Assembly (NCBI GenBank): GCA_024641985.1
Contig: JAHEBZ010000004.1
Location: 1 to 64,000, forward strand
Source: Rhodoluna sp.
GTDB lineage: Bacteria; Actinomycetota; Actinomycetes; Actinomycetales; Microbacteriaceae
Direction of reading: 5' to 3'
DNA: 64,000 nucleotides
Part shown: positions 1 through 8,953 of the stretch, piece by piece
Numbering within the stretch: position 1 is the first letter of the stretch
Layout: the number at the start of each line of letters is the position of its first letter
Translations under genes and position numbers: made by a program
The notes under the pieces: generated by a model
Seen by the model: the letters and a program-made list of their open reading frames with translations, nothing else
Told to the model about the DNA's origin: nothing
The model's database searches: none

Positions 1-1106
1 ACGCTTAGGTTGGCGCGAACCACTCCATCGAGCCTGCGTTGGCGACGGCCCACAAACGCTGGTGCTTCGTGGCCAAGGCTGCGCCCCTCGCCCTTGATGA
101 CCAATTTGCCGCCATCGATGGTGGCAAAGTTGCTTGCCAAGCGCCTAATCGACAACCATTCGCCGCCAAGCTGGGGTGCCGAAAAATCATCGCGAAACTC
201 TGGTGCCGGCAAAACATCGTTGAGTTCAATCGGCTCAACGATCGGCCAGCCGTCTTGCCAAGTTACATTGCTGGCAAAGGTTTCGCGGCCAAGCGAAGAG
301 AACGCCCGGGTCATGCCGCGGGTGCGCATGCCGAGGCAAAACACGGCCCACTCGCCATCGGGGGTTTGCACCAAGTCGCCGTGGCCGGTGTTTTGAACCG
401 GGCGAGCGGTGCTGCGGGCACTCAAAATTGGGTTGTGCGGCGCGCCTTCAAAAGGCCCCTCCGGTGATGAACCGCGGGCAATAGAGATTCCGTGGCCGCG
501 TTCGGTGCCGCCTTCGGCGATCATTAGATACCAAACGCCGTCGATCTCATATAGGTGCGGAGCCTCGGGGAACATCAGCCCGGTGCCCTTCCACATGTTG
601 CGCGGTTCTTCGAGCTTCTTGCCAGTTTCGAGATCGATGCGAACCTGCTGAATGCCCAGGTGCTTGCCCATCTCTTCGCCGTGCAAAATGAGCCCCGAGA
701 ATGTCATGTAGCAAACGCCGTTTGAATCCCAGGCTAGATCTGGGTCGATGCCGTCGATGTCGGTAACGATGCCATCAGACCAAGGCCCCTCCGGTTTTTC
801 GGCCGTGAAAATCATGGTTCCGCGGCCCATTGCATCGGTGATCACAACATAAAAAATGCCATCGTGATGACGAATTGTTGGCGCCCAAGCGCCACCACCG
901 GTTGGCACGCCGGCCATTTGCAATTGCCCCTCGCGGGTCATCACGTGGCCGATCAGCGCCCAATCAACCAGGTTCTTTGAGTGATAAATAGGAACGCCGG
1001 GCAGATATTCGAAGGTTGAGGTGGCCAAATAATAATCTTCGCCAACCCGAACAATCGATGGGTCTGGGTTAAAACCGGGGATTGCCGGGTTAGCAAGTTT
1101 TAGCAA
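1..1106 (-). CDS. Glycoside hydrolase family 43, C-terminus cut by window edge
   Basis: Beta-xylosidase/alpha-L-arabinofuranosidase-type enzyme for plant-wall oligosaccharides. The five-blade propeller domain is visible: the N-terminal NPDPS carries the base Asp, the motif IDPDLAWD the central Asp, and MFPEAPHLYE the acid Glu. A C-terminal beta-sandwich begins after SLGRETF and runs off the window. About 368 residues are present, against 503 in the paralogue at 22465-23976, which has the same layout. No ATG fits: an in-frame TGA lies just upstream, so TTG at 1106 is the start, one base after the GH3 stop, implying translational coupling. Substrate specificity within GH43 cannot be told from sequence. 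Confidence 0.85.
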   Translation of the reverse strand, partial: MLKLANPAIPGFNPDPSIVRVGEDYYLATSTFEYLPGVPIYHSKNLVDWALIGHVMTREGQLQMAGVPTGGGAWAPTIRHHDGIFYVVITDAMGRGTMIFTAEKPEGPWSDGIVTDIDGIDPDLAWDSNGVCYMTFSGLILHGEEMGKHLGIQQVRIDLETGKKLEEPRNMWKGTGLMFPEAPHLYEIDGVWYLMIAEGGTERGHGISIARGSSPEGPFEGAPHNPILSARSTARPVQNTGHGDLVQTPDGEWAVFCLGMRTRGMTRAFSSLGRETFASNVTWQDGWPIVEPIELNDVLPAPEFRDDFSAPQLGGEWLSIRRLASNFATIDGGKLVIKGEGRSLGHEAPAFVGRRQRRLDGVVRANLS

Positions 1107-1107
1107 T

Positions 1108-3567
1108 TTAGCCCATCACTACGTTGAATGAAACCGGAAGGTCGTTCACGCTTGAACCGATGTGCAATGTGAATTCACCGGCTTCGAAGTTCCAACCATT
1201 GTTGTAGTCGGCAAACTCGCGACCCCGAATGGTGATCGAGGCTGAAGTGGTTTCACCAGCAGCGGCGTGAACCTCGGCAAAACCAACCAACCAACGAACT
1301 GGGCGATCAACCGATGAGTTTTTGCGCTCGGCATAAACCTGCACAACGTGCTTGCCAGCACGGTCGCCGGTGTTCTTAACCTCAACCGAAAGTTCGAGGT
1401 TTTTGGTTTCTGAGACCTGGTTTCCGCCGGCAACCCCCACGATCTGCCAAGTGGTGTAACCAAGCCCATAGCCAAAGTCATAGGCAGGCTTTGCCCCGGC
1501 CTTTAACCAAGCACGGTAGCCGATGTGGATACCCTCTTCGTAGATGACCTGGTGGTTTGCATCGGGGGTGCAGTTTAGAACTGGCACCGAACCCTCGGTT
1601 GCAGGCCAAGTGGTCGGAAGGCGACCACCGGGTTCTGCTGCGCCGGTAAGCATGTCGACAAGCGCGTTGCCCATTTGTTCGCCACCGAAATAGCTGACCA
1701 AAACGGCCTTAACCTCTTTGCGCCAAGGCATTAGAACCGGTGAACCCGAGTTCACGATCACGATGGTGTTTGGGTTTGCCGCAACTACGGCAGAAACTAG
1801 TTCATCTTGGCGGCCAGGCAACTTTAGATCTTTGCGGTCAAAGCCTTCAGATTCAACCTGTGCGTTGGTGCCAACCACAACAATGGCCAACTCGGCAGCC
1901 TTGGCGGCTGCCACGGCCTCTGCAATTAGCGCCTCTTCGTTTGAGCGGTCGGTTTCAAAGCCAAACACAAAGTTCTGCGCCGAAAGCGCAAGGCCCTCAC
2001 GGTCAGCCAGATCAATGTTGATTTCAAGCGAAACCGGCTTGCCAGCCACAAAGTCGATAGCCGACGAGGTGTATGGCGGGTCCATCAGTGCGGTGAACAC
2101 ATCCGAGGTTTCGGGGGTTAGTTTGGCGTCAAGCACCGAGGTGCCGTCGATAGCAATTTTGACCGGCTGAACCGAAGCAAAACCAAACAACGCCGTTTCT
2201 GAAGCAACTGGCGTGTAGGTGGTGCGCAAGCGAAGCGAAGCAGCGGTTTCGACCGGCGCTTGGCTGCCCAGCCAGGTGAGCGTGCTGGCAAGGCGCTCTT
2301 CGGTGAAGATAACCTGGCCTGCCGCGTCGAGGAATTCGACATGAACACCAGCATTGCCGGTAATCGGGTTTACCAATTGAGTCTTGGCCAGTTCGCCGAT
2401 TCCGCGCTGAACAACAGCGCCAACCGAGTAGGTTAGCTTGTCGCCGAGCAACTCTTGCAAGGCATCGATAGGGGTAACCACAAACTCGGGCAGAGTGGTG
2501 GCCGAGCCGCCACCCTGGGTGCGAGCAGCTTTGGCATTGTGGCCAATTAGGGCAACGCTGCCCTTTTGAGCTAGGTCGGTGATCGGCAGAATGCCATCGT
2601 TCTCAAGCAGCACGGCACCCTCGGTTGCAGCACGGCGAGCAAATGCTCGGCCCTCTGCCCCGATGTTGTTGTGGCGCGCCGGCTGAGCCGGGGTTTCGCC
2701 ATCGGCACCAATTGCGCCAACGCGAACAGCAAGCAAAATCAAACGAGCAATCTTGCGATCGATGGTTGATTCGGCAATCTCACCGCTGCGAACGGCAGCA
2801 ACCAGGGCATCGCCCCATGGGCCAATCGGGCCAGGCATAACAAGGTCTTGCTCGGCTTTTGCACTCTCAAGCGATCGAACCGCAGTCCAGTCACTGATTA
2901 CCACACCGTCGAATCCCCATTCGGTGCGCAGTGGAGTGTTGAGCAAGTCATTTTCGGTTGCCGTGGTTCCGTTGATCTGGTTATAAGAACTCATGATCGT
3001 CCAGGCACCACCTTCGGTGACGGCGTCCTCGAAAGGGCGCAAGTAGAGCTCGCGCAGGGTGCGCTCGTCAACTACCACGTCTACGGTGTAGCGGTCGGTT
3101 TCAAAATCGTTGGCAACGTAGTGCTTTGGGCAAGCCGCCTTGCCCAGGCTCTGCATTCCCTTGGTATAAGAAGTAGCAAGAGCGCCGGTAAGCATGGCAT
3201 CTTCGCTGAGGCATTCGAAGTGGCGGCCACCAAGTGGGCTGCGGTGCAAGTTGATGGTTGGGCCAAGCACAACGTCAACACCCTTTCGGGCAGCTTCGCG
3301 AGCCAGCGTGCGGCCATATTCGGCAGCAAGCTCGTGGCTCCAAGATGATCCAAGCGCCGTTGCGCTAGGCAGGTTCAAAGAGTTGTCGCGCTCATCCCAA
3401 AACTCGCCGCGAACACCCGATGGGCCATCCGACATCAACATGTTGCGAAGCCCGATTGACTCGAGTGGAACCGAGTTCCAGAAATCGCGGCCGGTTAGCA
3501 GCGAAACCTTTTCTTCGAGGGTTAGTTTTGCGGTTAGCTCGTCTACTTTGGCGGCTAGGTTTGACAT
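1108..3567 (-). CDS. Glycoside hydrolase family 3 (beta-glucosidase/xylosidase type)
   Basis: Retaining exo-glycosidase removing terminal sugars from oligosaccharides. The 819 residues give the usual GH3 layout: an N-terminal TIM barrel with the KHY motif at 148-150 and the nucleophile Asp226 in VISDW, then an alpha/beta sandwich. A PA14-like insert follows at roughly 405-500, and a C-terminal fibronectin-III-like domain ends the protein. There is no signal peptide, so it probably acts on imported oligosaccharides in the cytoplasm. It lies downstream of the Dpp-type transporter (37 bases after the ATPase gene) and just upstream of the GH43 gene, in keeping with an import-and-digest operon. 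The exact sugar is not predictable. Confidence 0.9.
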   Translation of the reverse strand: MSNLAAKVDELTAKLTLEEKVSLLTGRDFWNSVPLESIGLRNMLMSDGPSGVRGEFWDERDNSLNLPSATALGSSWSHELAAEYGRTLAREAARKGVDVVLGPTINLHRSPLGGRHFECLSEDAMLTGALATSYTKGMQSLGKAACPKHYVANDFETDRYTVDVVVDERTLRELYLRPFEDAVTEGGAWTIMSSYNQINGTTATENDLLNTPLRTEWGFDGVVISDWTAVRSLESAKAEQDLVMPGPIGPWGDALVAAVRSGEIAESTIDRKIARLILLAVRVGAIGADGETPAQPARHNNIGAEGRAFARRAATEGAVLLENDGILPITDLAQKGSVALIGHNAKAARTQGGGSATTLPEFVVTPIDALQELLGDKLTYSVGAVVQRGIGELAKTQLVNPITGNAGVHVEFLDAAGQVIFTEERLASTLTWLGSQAPVETAASLRLRTTYTPVASETALFGFASVQPVKIAIDGTSVLDAKLTPETSDVFTALMDPPYTSSAIDFVAGKPVSLEINIDLADREGLALSAQNFVFGFETDRSNEEALIAEAVAAAKAAELAIVVVGTNAQVESEGFDRKDLKLPGRQDELVSAVVAANPNTIVIVNSGSPVLMPWRKEVKAVLVSYFGGEQMGNALVDMLTGAAEPGGRLPTTWPATEGSVPVLNCTPDANHQVIYEEGIHIGYRAWLKAGAKPAYDFGYGLGYTTWQIVGVAGGNQVSETKNLELSVEVKNTGDRAGKHVVQVYAERKNSSVDRPVRWLVGFAEVHAAAGETTSASITIRGREFADYNNGWNFEAGEFTLHIGSSVNDLPVSFNVVMG

Positions 3568-3604
3568 TTGACTTCGATTCTTTTGGTGGGTTTGAAGAAA
3601 TTGC

Positions 3605-4432
3605 TTAGATCAGGCCGGCGGCCATCATGCGGCGGCGCTCTTCGCGACGCGCAGTTTGCTCTACCGGGTTTGGCACCGGCGCGGCCATCATGAGGCGCTT
3701 GGTGTATGGGTGCTGTGGGTTTTGGGTAACCTGCTCGCCCTGACCCCACTCGACAATCTCGCCCTGATACATCACGGCAACACGGTGGCTGAGGTGGCGA
3801 ACCACTGCGAGGTCGTGCGAGATGAACAGGTAGGCCACGTTGGTGCGCTCTTGAATCTCTAGAAAAAGATCTAGAACTTTGGCCTGGGTGGTTAGGTCGA
3901 GAGCAGAAACCGGCTCGTCACACACAATCAGCTTTGGATCTAGTGCCAGTGCGCGGGCAATTGCAATGCGCTGGCGCTGACCTCCCGAAAACTCGCGTGG
4001 TCGGCGTTCGGCCGCATCGGCAGGCAAGCCAACCGAGTCAAGCAATTCACGAACTCGCTTGTTTGCATCGGCCTTTGACCAGTTGCGAACCAGCATTGGC
4101 TCGGTCAAGATCTGCTCGATCGACATCGATGGGTTTAGCGAAGAATATGGGTCTTGAAAAACTACCTGGATGTCTCGAGCCAGCTCGGCTCGCTCGGCAC
4201 GCGAGGCATGAGCGATTTCGCGGCCCTCGAGAGTGATTGAGCCGCCGGTAACCGGGGCCAAGCCAAGCACCGCACGACCAAGGGTGGTCTTGCCAGAGCC
4301 AGACTCACCAACCAGGCCAACGCATTCGCCTGGGCGAATGTCGAGCGAAACGCCCTTTAGCGCCTTGAAGTCTTTTTTTAGACCCTTGCCCTTATAGGTA
4401 ACTTCTACGTTTTCGATATTTAGCAACGACAT
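3605..4432 (-). CDS. Oligopeptide/dipeptide-type ABC transporter ATPase (DppF/OppF-like)
   Basis: Second ATPase of the importer encoded upstream. Walker A GESGSGKTT lies at 42-50, followed by the SGGQRQR signature and a Walker B with DEPVSALD. The C-terminal NPQHPYT motif is typical of the Opp/Dpp ATPases (oligo_HPY tail). Length, 275 residues, is normal or slightly short. The ATG lies two bases after the stop of the fused permease-ATPase gene, so the two are probably co-translated. Transporters of this family carry peptides, nickel or oligosaccharides; between glycosidases a glycan substrate is the better guess, but that is inference. Confidence 0.9.
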   Translation of the reverse strand: MSLLNIENVEVTYKGKGLKKDFKALKGVSLDIRPGECVGLVGESGSGKTTLGRAVLGLAPVTGGSITLEGREIAHASRAERAELARDIQVVFQDPYSSLNPSMSIEQILTEPMLVRNWSKADANKRVRELLDSVGLPADAAERRPREFSGGQRQRIAIARALALDPKLIVCDEPVSALDLTTQAKVLDLFLEIQERTNVAYLFISHDLAVVRHLSHRVAVMYQGEIVEWGQGEQVTQNPQHPYTKRLMMAAPVPNPVEQTARREERRRMMAAGLI

Positions 4433-4434
4433 AA

Positions 4435-6204
4435 TTAGTTGCCTTTCGGTGCGATGTATGCGCCACGTGCGGGGCCACCCTCAAGGATGGAATCGAGCAG
4501 CGACTGAGTGTAAGGGTGCTGGGCGTTCTGGAAAATCTCGAGAACTGGGCCGGCTTCAAGAATTCGACCCTCTTGCATCACGTTGATGTAGTCACAAAGG
4601 TCGGCAACAACACCAAAGTTGTGAGTGACCATTAGCAATGCGGTGTTGGTCTCTTTTTGAAGATCGCGAAGCAGGTCAAGAACCTCGGCCTGAACCGTCA
4701 CGTCGAGAGCCGTGGTTGGCTCGTCGGCGATGATCAGATCTGGGTCACAAGAAACGGCTCCGGCAATAAGCACGCGCTGTGCCTGACCGCCCGAAATCTC
4801 ATGCGGATACTTCTTCATGGTCAGCTCTGGGTTTGGAATTCCGACGCGAGTCAACAACGCAATCGCCTTAGCCTTAGCTTCTGATTTGCTGAGGCCTAGC
4901 ACCTTCATCATTGGCTCAACCAACTGGCTGCCAATGGTGAACGATGGGTCTAGGTTGCTCATTGGCTCTTGCGGAATGTAGCTGATGCGGCCACCGCGAA
5001 TTTGGTCGTATTCGCGCGCCGAAGCGCCAACCAACTCTTTGCCATCGAAGACAATAGAGCCGGCCACAACTCGACCGCCTGCCGGAAGCAGACCCAAAAC
5101 CGCGAATGCGGTTTGAGTTTTGCCCGAACCAGACTCGCCAATTAGGCCAACAACTTCGCCGCGGTTCACGGTGAGATTCACATTGTGAACCACCTGCTTT
5201 ACGCCACCTTGACCATTTGGATATCCAACGGCAAGTTTTGAAACCGAGATCAGCGCATCGTTTGTGCGGCTTGGAGCCGCGTGAACGATAGTGGCAACCT
5301 CGGCGGCATCATCGGCCAATTGGGCGGCGGTTTTGCCGAGGCCCTTGATCTTTTTGACTCGAGGCCCGGTGCGCTCTAGTTCGTCGCGAACCGTGTTAGC
5401 AAAAATGACTAGCGAGATGGTAACCAGCGCGATGGTTGCGCTTGGCCAAACAAGCAGACCCGGTGCGTCATAAATTTGACGGAAGGCATCGTTCAACATG
5501 GCGCCCCAGCTTGGGGTGTCTTTGTCGCCAAGGCCCAAGAACTCGATGCCCGATTGAATTGCGATTGCAATCGAGGCGATGATTGCCGTTTGAATAATGA
5601 TTGGTGCACGAACCACACCAAGAATGTGACGAGCAATGATGCGCAGATCGCTTAGGCCCGAAACACGAGCAGCGTCTACATAAAGCTCGTTGCGAACACC
5701 GCGCACGGTTGTATAAACCAATCGGTAATAGGCAGGTGAAAGCAGCACACCAAAGATGGCCATGGCGCCCCACATGGTTGGGCCAATTACCGCCATTGCG
5801 GCAAGCAACACAACCAAGCCAGGCAGAGCCATCAGGATCGATGTCATCCAAGATGCAATTGCATCAAACCAGCCACCAAAATAACCAGCGATTAGACCGC
5901 CGACCACACCAATGGCAAGCGCAACAACCACTGCCAGAGCAGCGGTTTCGAGGCTGAACTGAGTTGAGAAGGCCAAGCGAGTAAACACATCGCGGCCGGC
6001 ACTGTCGGTGCCAAACCAGTGCGCCGCACTTGGGCCACCAAGCACCGAATAAACGTCTGGTTCGTTTGGATCCCAGGCGCTAACCAGCGGTGCAAAAACG
6101 CCAAACAGAACGATGGCAAAAACAAAGCCAGCCGACATCCATCCGCTTGGGTTCTTAAGAACCTTTCGGGCAAGCCCTTCTCGTTTGATAGTCGTGTTAC
6201 TCAT
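4435..6204 (-). CDS. Fused ABC permease-ATPase (DppC-DppD type)
   Basis: A single 589-residue chain joins two normally separate subunits. Residues about 1-285 are a DppC-like permease with several membrane segments, including an N-terminal anchor at about 23-43 and an EAA-like loop near 170-195. Residues about 285-315 are a charged, Ala-rich linker, and about 316-589 form a DppD-like ATPase with Walker A GESGSGKT at 356-363, ISGGQAQRV and DEPTTALD, ending in a QHPYT motif. The gene overlaps the upstream permease by four bases (ATGA). I see no frameshift that could have produced the fusion. Such fusions occur in some actinobacteria. It fixes a 1:1 ratio of these two parts. Confidence 0.9.
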   Translation of the reverse strand: MSNTTIKREGLARKVLKNPSGWMSAGFVFAIVLFGVFAPLVSAWDPNEPDVYSVLGGPSAAHWFGTDSAGRDVFTRLAFSTQFSLETAALAVVVALAIGVVGGLIAGYFGGWFDAIASWMTSILMALPGLVVLLAAMAVIGPTMWGAMAIFGVLLSPAYYRLVYTTVRGVRNELYVDAARVSGLSDLRIIARHILGVVRAPIIIQTAIIASIAIAIQSGIEFLGLGDKDTPSWGAMLNDAFRQIYDAPGLLVWPSATIALVTISLVIFANTVRDELERTGPRVKKIKGLGKTAAQLADDAAEVATIVHAAPSRTNDALISVSKLAVGYPNGQGGVKQVVHNVNLTVNRGEVVGLIGESGSGKTQTAFAVLGLLPAGGRVVAGSIVFDGKELVGASAREYDQIRGGRISYIPQEPMSNLDPSFTIGSQLVEPMMKVLGLSKSEAKAKAIALLTRVGIPNPELTMKKYPHEISGGQAQRVLIAGAVSCDPDLIIADEPTTALDVTVQAEVLDLLRDLQKETNTALLMVTHNFGVVADLCDYINVMQEGRILEAGPVLEIFQNAQHPYTQSLLDSILEGGPARGAYIAPKGN

Positions 6205-7142
6205 GAAAGACGCACCTTTGGGTTTAGAGCAGCTGAAAGAAGATCGATGATTAGGTTGACCACGATTACAACCAGAGCGGTCACAACCACCAAGCCCATA
6301 ACTGCTGGGATGTCGCTAACCGCGGTTGAGCTAACCGCATAGGGGCCAAGGCCCGGAATAGCAAAGATTTGCTCTACCAAGACCGAACCGCCAAGCATGC
6401 CCACAAACTGCACACCCAAGATCGAAAGAGCTGGGCCGCCGGCGTTGCGCAGAACGTGCTTGTAGACGACTCGGTTGAAGCTGAGGCCCCTGGCACGAAG
6501 GGTGCGAACGTAATCCATGTTGATTGCATCTGTAACCGAACCGCGCACCTGTTGTGCCACGGCGGCAAGTGCACTTAGCGCCAAGGCTGCAACCGGCAGA
6601 GTGATCGATTTTGCCCACTCGCTTGGGTTCTCAGAAAAGTCGGTGTAGCCGACCGCGTTGAAAATTGGAATTTGGATTGCAAAGAGTGTGACCAAGAAAA
6701 AGGCGACCAAGAAGCCCGGCACGGCAAAACCAATGAGGCCCAAAAACTGAACAATGCGGTCAACAAAGCCACCGTGAATTGCGGCTAGCGTGCCAAGCAC
6801 GATTGCAATAATTGCGGCCACCAAAGTGGTGAGAGCAACGATGGTGAGGGTCACGCCCAAGCGTGGAAACAGAACTTCGTTAACTGTTTCGGGCATCGAC
6901 CAAGATGCACCAAAGTCGAGGCGAACAGCACCCGAAAGCCAGGTTAGAAACTGTTCGATGAAAGGTCGGTTTAAGCCGAGTTGCTCGTTAAGCTCGTTGA
7001 TTTGCTCGGGAGTTGCCTCAAGACCGAGAATCAAGCGAGCAACGTTGCCGGCGCCGATGTAAAGCAGAAAGTAGGCAAGGAAGCTAACGGCAACCATCAT
7101 TACGATGCCGTTGAAGACGCGCCTAAGCGTGAAATTTAGCAA
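6201..7142 (-). CDS. Oligopeptide/dipeptide-type ABC permease (DppB-like)
   Basis: First permease of the importer, 313 residues with about six membrane segments, starting with the characteristic cytoplasmic-to-membrane N-terminus (LRRVFNGIVMMVAVSFLAYF). A long extracellular loop follows, as in DppB/OppB, and the EAA-type coupling region falls around RARGLSFNRVVYKHVLRNA. It follows the binding-protein gene after a 109-base gap containing a strong stem-loop at 7199-7232. It overlaps the next gene by four bases. Substrate is unknown; context suggests oligosaccharide. Confidence 0.88.
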   Translation of the reverse strand: MLNFTLRRVFNGIVMMVAVSFLAYFLLYIGAGNVARLILGLEATPEQINELNEQLGLNRPFIEQFLTWLSGAVRLDFGASWSMPETVNEVLFPRLGVTLTIVALTTLVAAIIAIVLGTLAAIHGGFVDRIVQFLGLIGFAVPGFLVAFFLVTLFAIQIPIFNAVGYTDFSENPSEWAKSITLPVAALALSALAAVAQQVRGSVTDAINMDYVRTLRARGLSFNRVVYKHVLRNAGGPALSILGVQFVGMLGGSVLVEQIFAIPGLGPYAVSSTAVSDIPAVMGLVVVTALVVIVVNLIIDLLSAALNPKVRLS

Positions 7143-7198
7143 TTGGGGATCCGTTCGGATTTGGCCGGGGCCGGTGTGCTGTGGTGTTTGGTTTAGAA

Positions 7199-7232
7199 CG
7201 GAGGGCTGGGAGTTTTAATCCCCAGCCCTCCG
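7199..7232 (-). terminator. Intra-operon stem-loop after the binding-protein gene
   Basis: A perfect 12-bp GC-rich stem (CGGAGGGCTGGG paired with its complement) closes a 10-base loop, 19 bases after the binding-protein stop and 56 bases before the permease start. No T-run follows on the minus strand, only TTCTAAACC, so it is better read as a partial terminator or 3' stabiliser that makes binding protein more abundant than permease. The sugar transporter at 28128-28169 has an equivalent element in the same place. Confidence 0.7.
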
Positions 7233-7251
7233 GCACTGCTATTTCAGTTCT

Positions 7252-8748
7252 TTACTTGATGTTGTAAAGGAACGGAATGATGTTTCCAGCCTGAGCCGAC
7301 TTCACAACGATGCCCTTGTAGGCGAAGTTGCTCTGAAGTGCATACCAAGGGCAGAACCAAGCGTTGTTAACAAGCTCGGTGTTGATTGCCTTTAGGATTG
7401 CTGGCTGCTTTGCTGCCGATGCCTTAGCGAAGTCGGCGATCAACTTGGTGACGGTTGCCTCTTCGTAGTTGTCGGTGTTGAAAGTTGCACCCTTGGTGAT
7501 CATGAAGTTCAAGAACTGCCATGAGTTGCCGGCACGCTCGAACTGCATTAGGTAAGCGTCATACTTGCCGCCAAGGATGTTTGAGATGAAGGTACCGCCG
7601 GTCTCTTCGATCTCTTTAACAGTCACGCCAATTTTGCCAAGCTGTGCCTTGATGATGCTGTAAACAGCCTCGCCAAAGTAAGGTGCGAAGGTTGGCATGG
7701 TGATGGTGCAACCGTTAGGGAATGATGACTTAGCCATCAAAGCCTTGGCAGCATCGATGCTGTAGGCATACTTCTTGTCGAAAGCGGTGTCGTAACCCTT
7801 GCTTGCGGTTGAGAAGTACTGGGTGGTTACCTTGCCGAAACCGTTGTCAAGGCTCTGAAGCATTGCAGCGCGGTCGAAAGCGGTGTTGATTGCACGACGA
7901 ACGTTTACGTCAGAGATACAGCTCTTTGAACCTGAGCGGCTCGAGAAGTAGATACCCTTTGCGTCTACATAACCAGAAGCCATCTTTAGGCCAGCAGCCT
8001 TAAGAGTGTTAACGGTTGTAGTGGTTACGTTTCCACCCTGAATAGCGCCCGACTTTAGAGCGTTGGTCATAGCGGTGGTGTCTTCGTAGATGCTGATTAC
8101 AAGAGCGTCATACTTGCGGTTTGCCTTGTTCCAGTAGTTTGGGTTGGCGGTGTAGACATACTTTGAGCCGGCGCGAGTCTTGGCCTTGTCAAGGATGTAT
8201 GGGCCTGAACCGATTGGGCTGGTGGCAGCAGATGCCTTGCCAATGTTGCTAGGTGCACCAACGGTGCCAGCGGTGTTGGCTAGGTAGTCAAGAAGTGCTG
8301 GGTCGGCAGCCTTTAGACCAAGAATAACGTTATTGCCATCGGCTACAACCTGCTTTACAGAAGCTAGGTAGTTAGCGGTTGGGCCATTCTTGTCGCGGTT
8401 CGCGATGATGTTCTTTACAACGGCAGCAGCGTTAAGCGCGGTGCCATCGGTGAACTTTACGCCGGTGCGAATGGTGAGGGTTAGCTGGGTCTGAAGTGCG
8501 TTGTATGACCACTTGGTGGCAAGACCGGCCTTTAGGGTGCCGTCTTCAGCCTTTACCAAAAGGCTGTCATAAACAGCCTGGTAGAACCAAGCGCGGTTGC
8601 CATATTCTGCCTGGTCAGCTGCAAGGCTAACTGGCTTGGCGATTGCACCTAGTGAGAGGGTCTTGCCAGCAGCGCCTGCGCCTGTGACAGATCCCATTGC
8701 AAGCGCAGCAGCAATTGCTACAGCTGCGAGAGCCTTGAATGACTTCAT
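7252..8748 (-). CDS. Extracellular solute-binding protein, family 5
   Basis: Substrate-capture subunit of the Dpp/Opp-type importer. I start it at the ATG at 8748 because CAGGAGA sits seven bases upstream; an in-frame Met nine codons earlier lacks this. That gives 498 residues. The N-terminus is a Sec signal (MKSFKALAAVAIAAALAMGS, Ala-rich to AGA-AG). There is no lipobox cysteine, which is unusual for a Gram-positive binding protein. The body follows the SBP_bac_5 pattern (AVYDSLLVKAEDGTLKAGLA near the N-terminus, VRRAINTAFDR in the middle). It is the first gene of the operon and opposes a TetR gene. Confidence 0.88.
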   Translation of the reverse strand: MKSFKALAAVAIAAALAMGSVTGAGAAGKTLSLGAIAKPVSLAADQAEYGNRAWFYQAVYDSLLVKAEDGTLKAGLATKWSYNALQTQLTLTIRTGVKFTDGTALNAAAVVKNIIANRDKNGPTANYLASVKQVVADGNNVILGLKAADPALLDYLANTAGTVGAPSNIGKASAATSPIGSGPYILDKAKTRAGSKYVYTANPNYWNKANRKYDALVISIYEDTTAMTNALKSGAIQGGNVTTTTVNTLKAAGLKMASGYVDAKGIYFSSRSGSKSCISDVNVRRAINTAFDRAAMLQSLDNGFGKVTTQYFSTASKGYDTAFDKKYAYSIDAAKALMAKSSFPNGCTITMPTFAPYFGEAVYSIIKAQLGKIGVTVKEIEETGGTFISNILGGKYDAYLMQFERAGNSWQFLNFMITKGATFNTDNYEEATVTKLIADFAKASAAKQPAILKAINTELVNNAWFCPWYALQSNFAYKGIVVKSAQAGNIIPFLYNIK

Positions 8749-8953
8749 TTTGTCTCCTGAATGGATATGTGCCACAAACCCCGATGATTTATGGTTATCG
8801 CTAACATAATGGAAATAACTTAGTCATCACTAAGTTTTTTTGAAAAGATGCAAAACCGTTATCGATTCGTTTTGTAACGAAACGGTCTCGGTGACGGGGT
8901 TGCCAAGATAGTGTGCCACCCTGTAAACGCTCGACAAATATCAAGGAAGAATT
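8749..8953. promoter_or_regulatory. Divergent control region with two inverted repeats
   Basis: This 205-base region separates the binding-protein gene (minus) from the TetR gene (plus). Two perfect inverted repeats are candidate TetR operators: AACTTAG-6-CTAAGTT at 8817-8836 and TTCGTT-4-AACGAA at 8866-8881. The first is followed by a T-run on the plus strand and so resembles a weak terminator, but no plus-strand gene ends there. RBS elements are clear on both sides: CAGGAGA before 8748 and AAGGAAG before 8954. Confidence 0.5.

Noticed and set aside
2848-3348. Long plus-strand open frame opposite the GH3 gene
   Set aside because: It mirrors the strong codon pattern of GH3 on the other strand; no RBS and no recognisable protein.
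8817-8843. Possible rho-independent terminator (AACTTAG hairpin followed by T7)
   Set aside because: No plus-strand gene ends upstream of it; the stem is AT-rich and lies between divergent promoters, so an operator is more likely.
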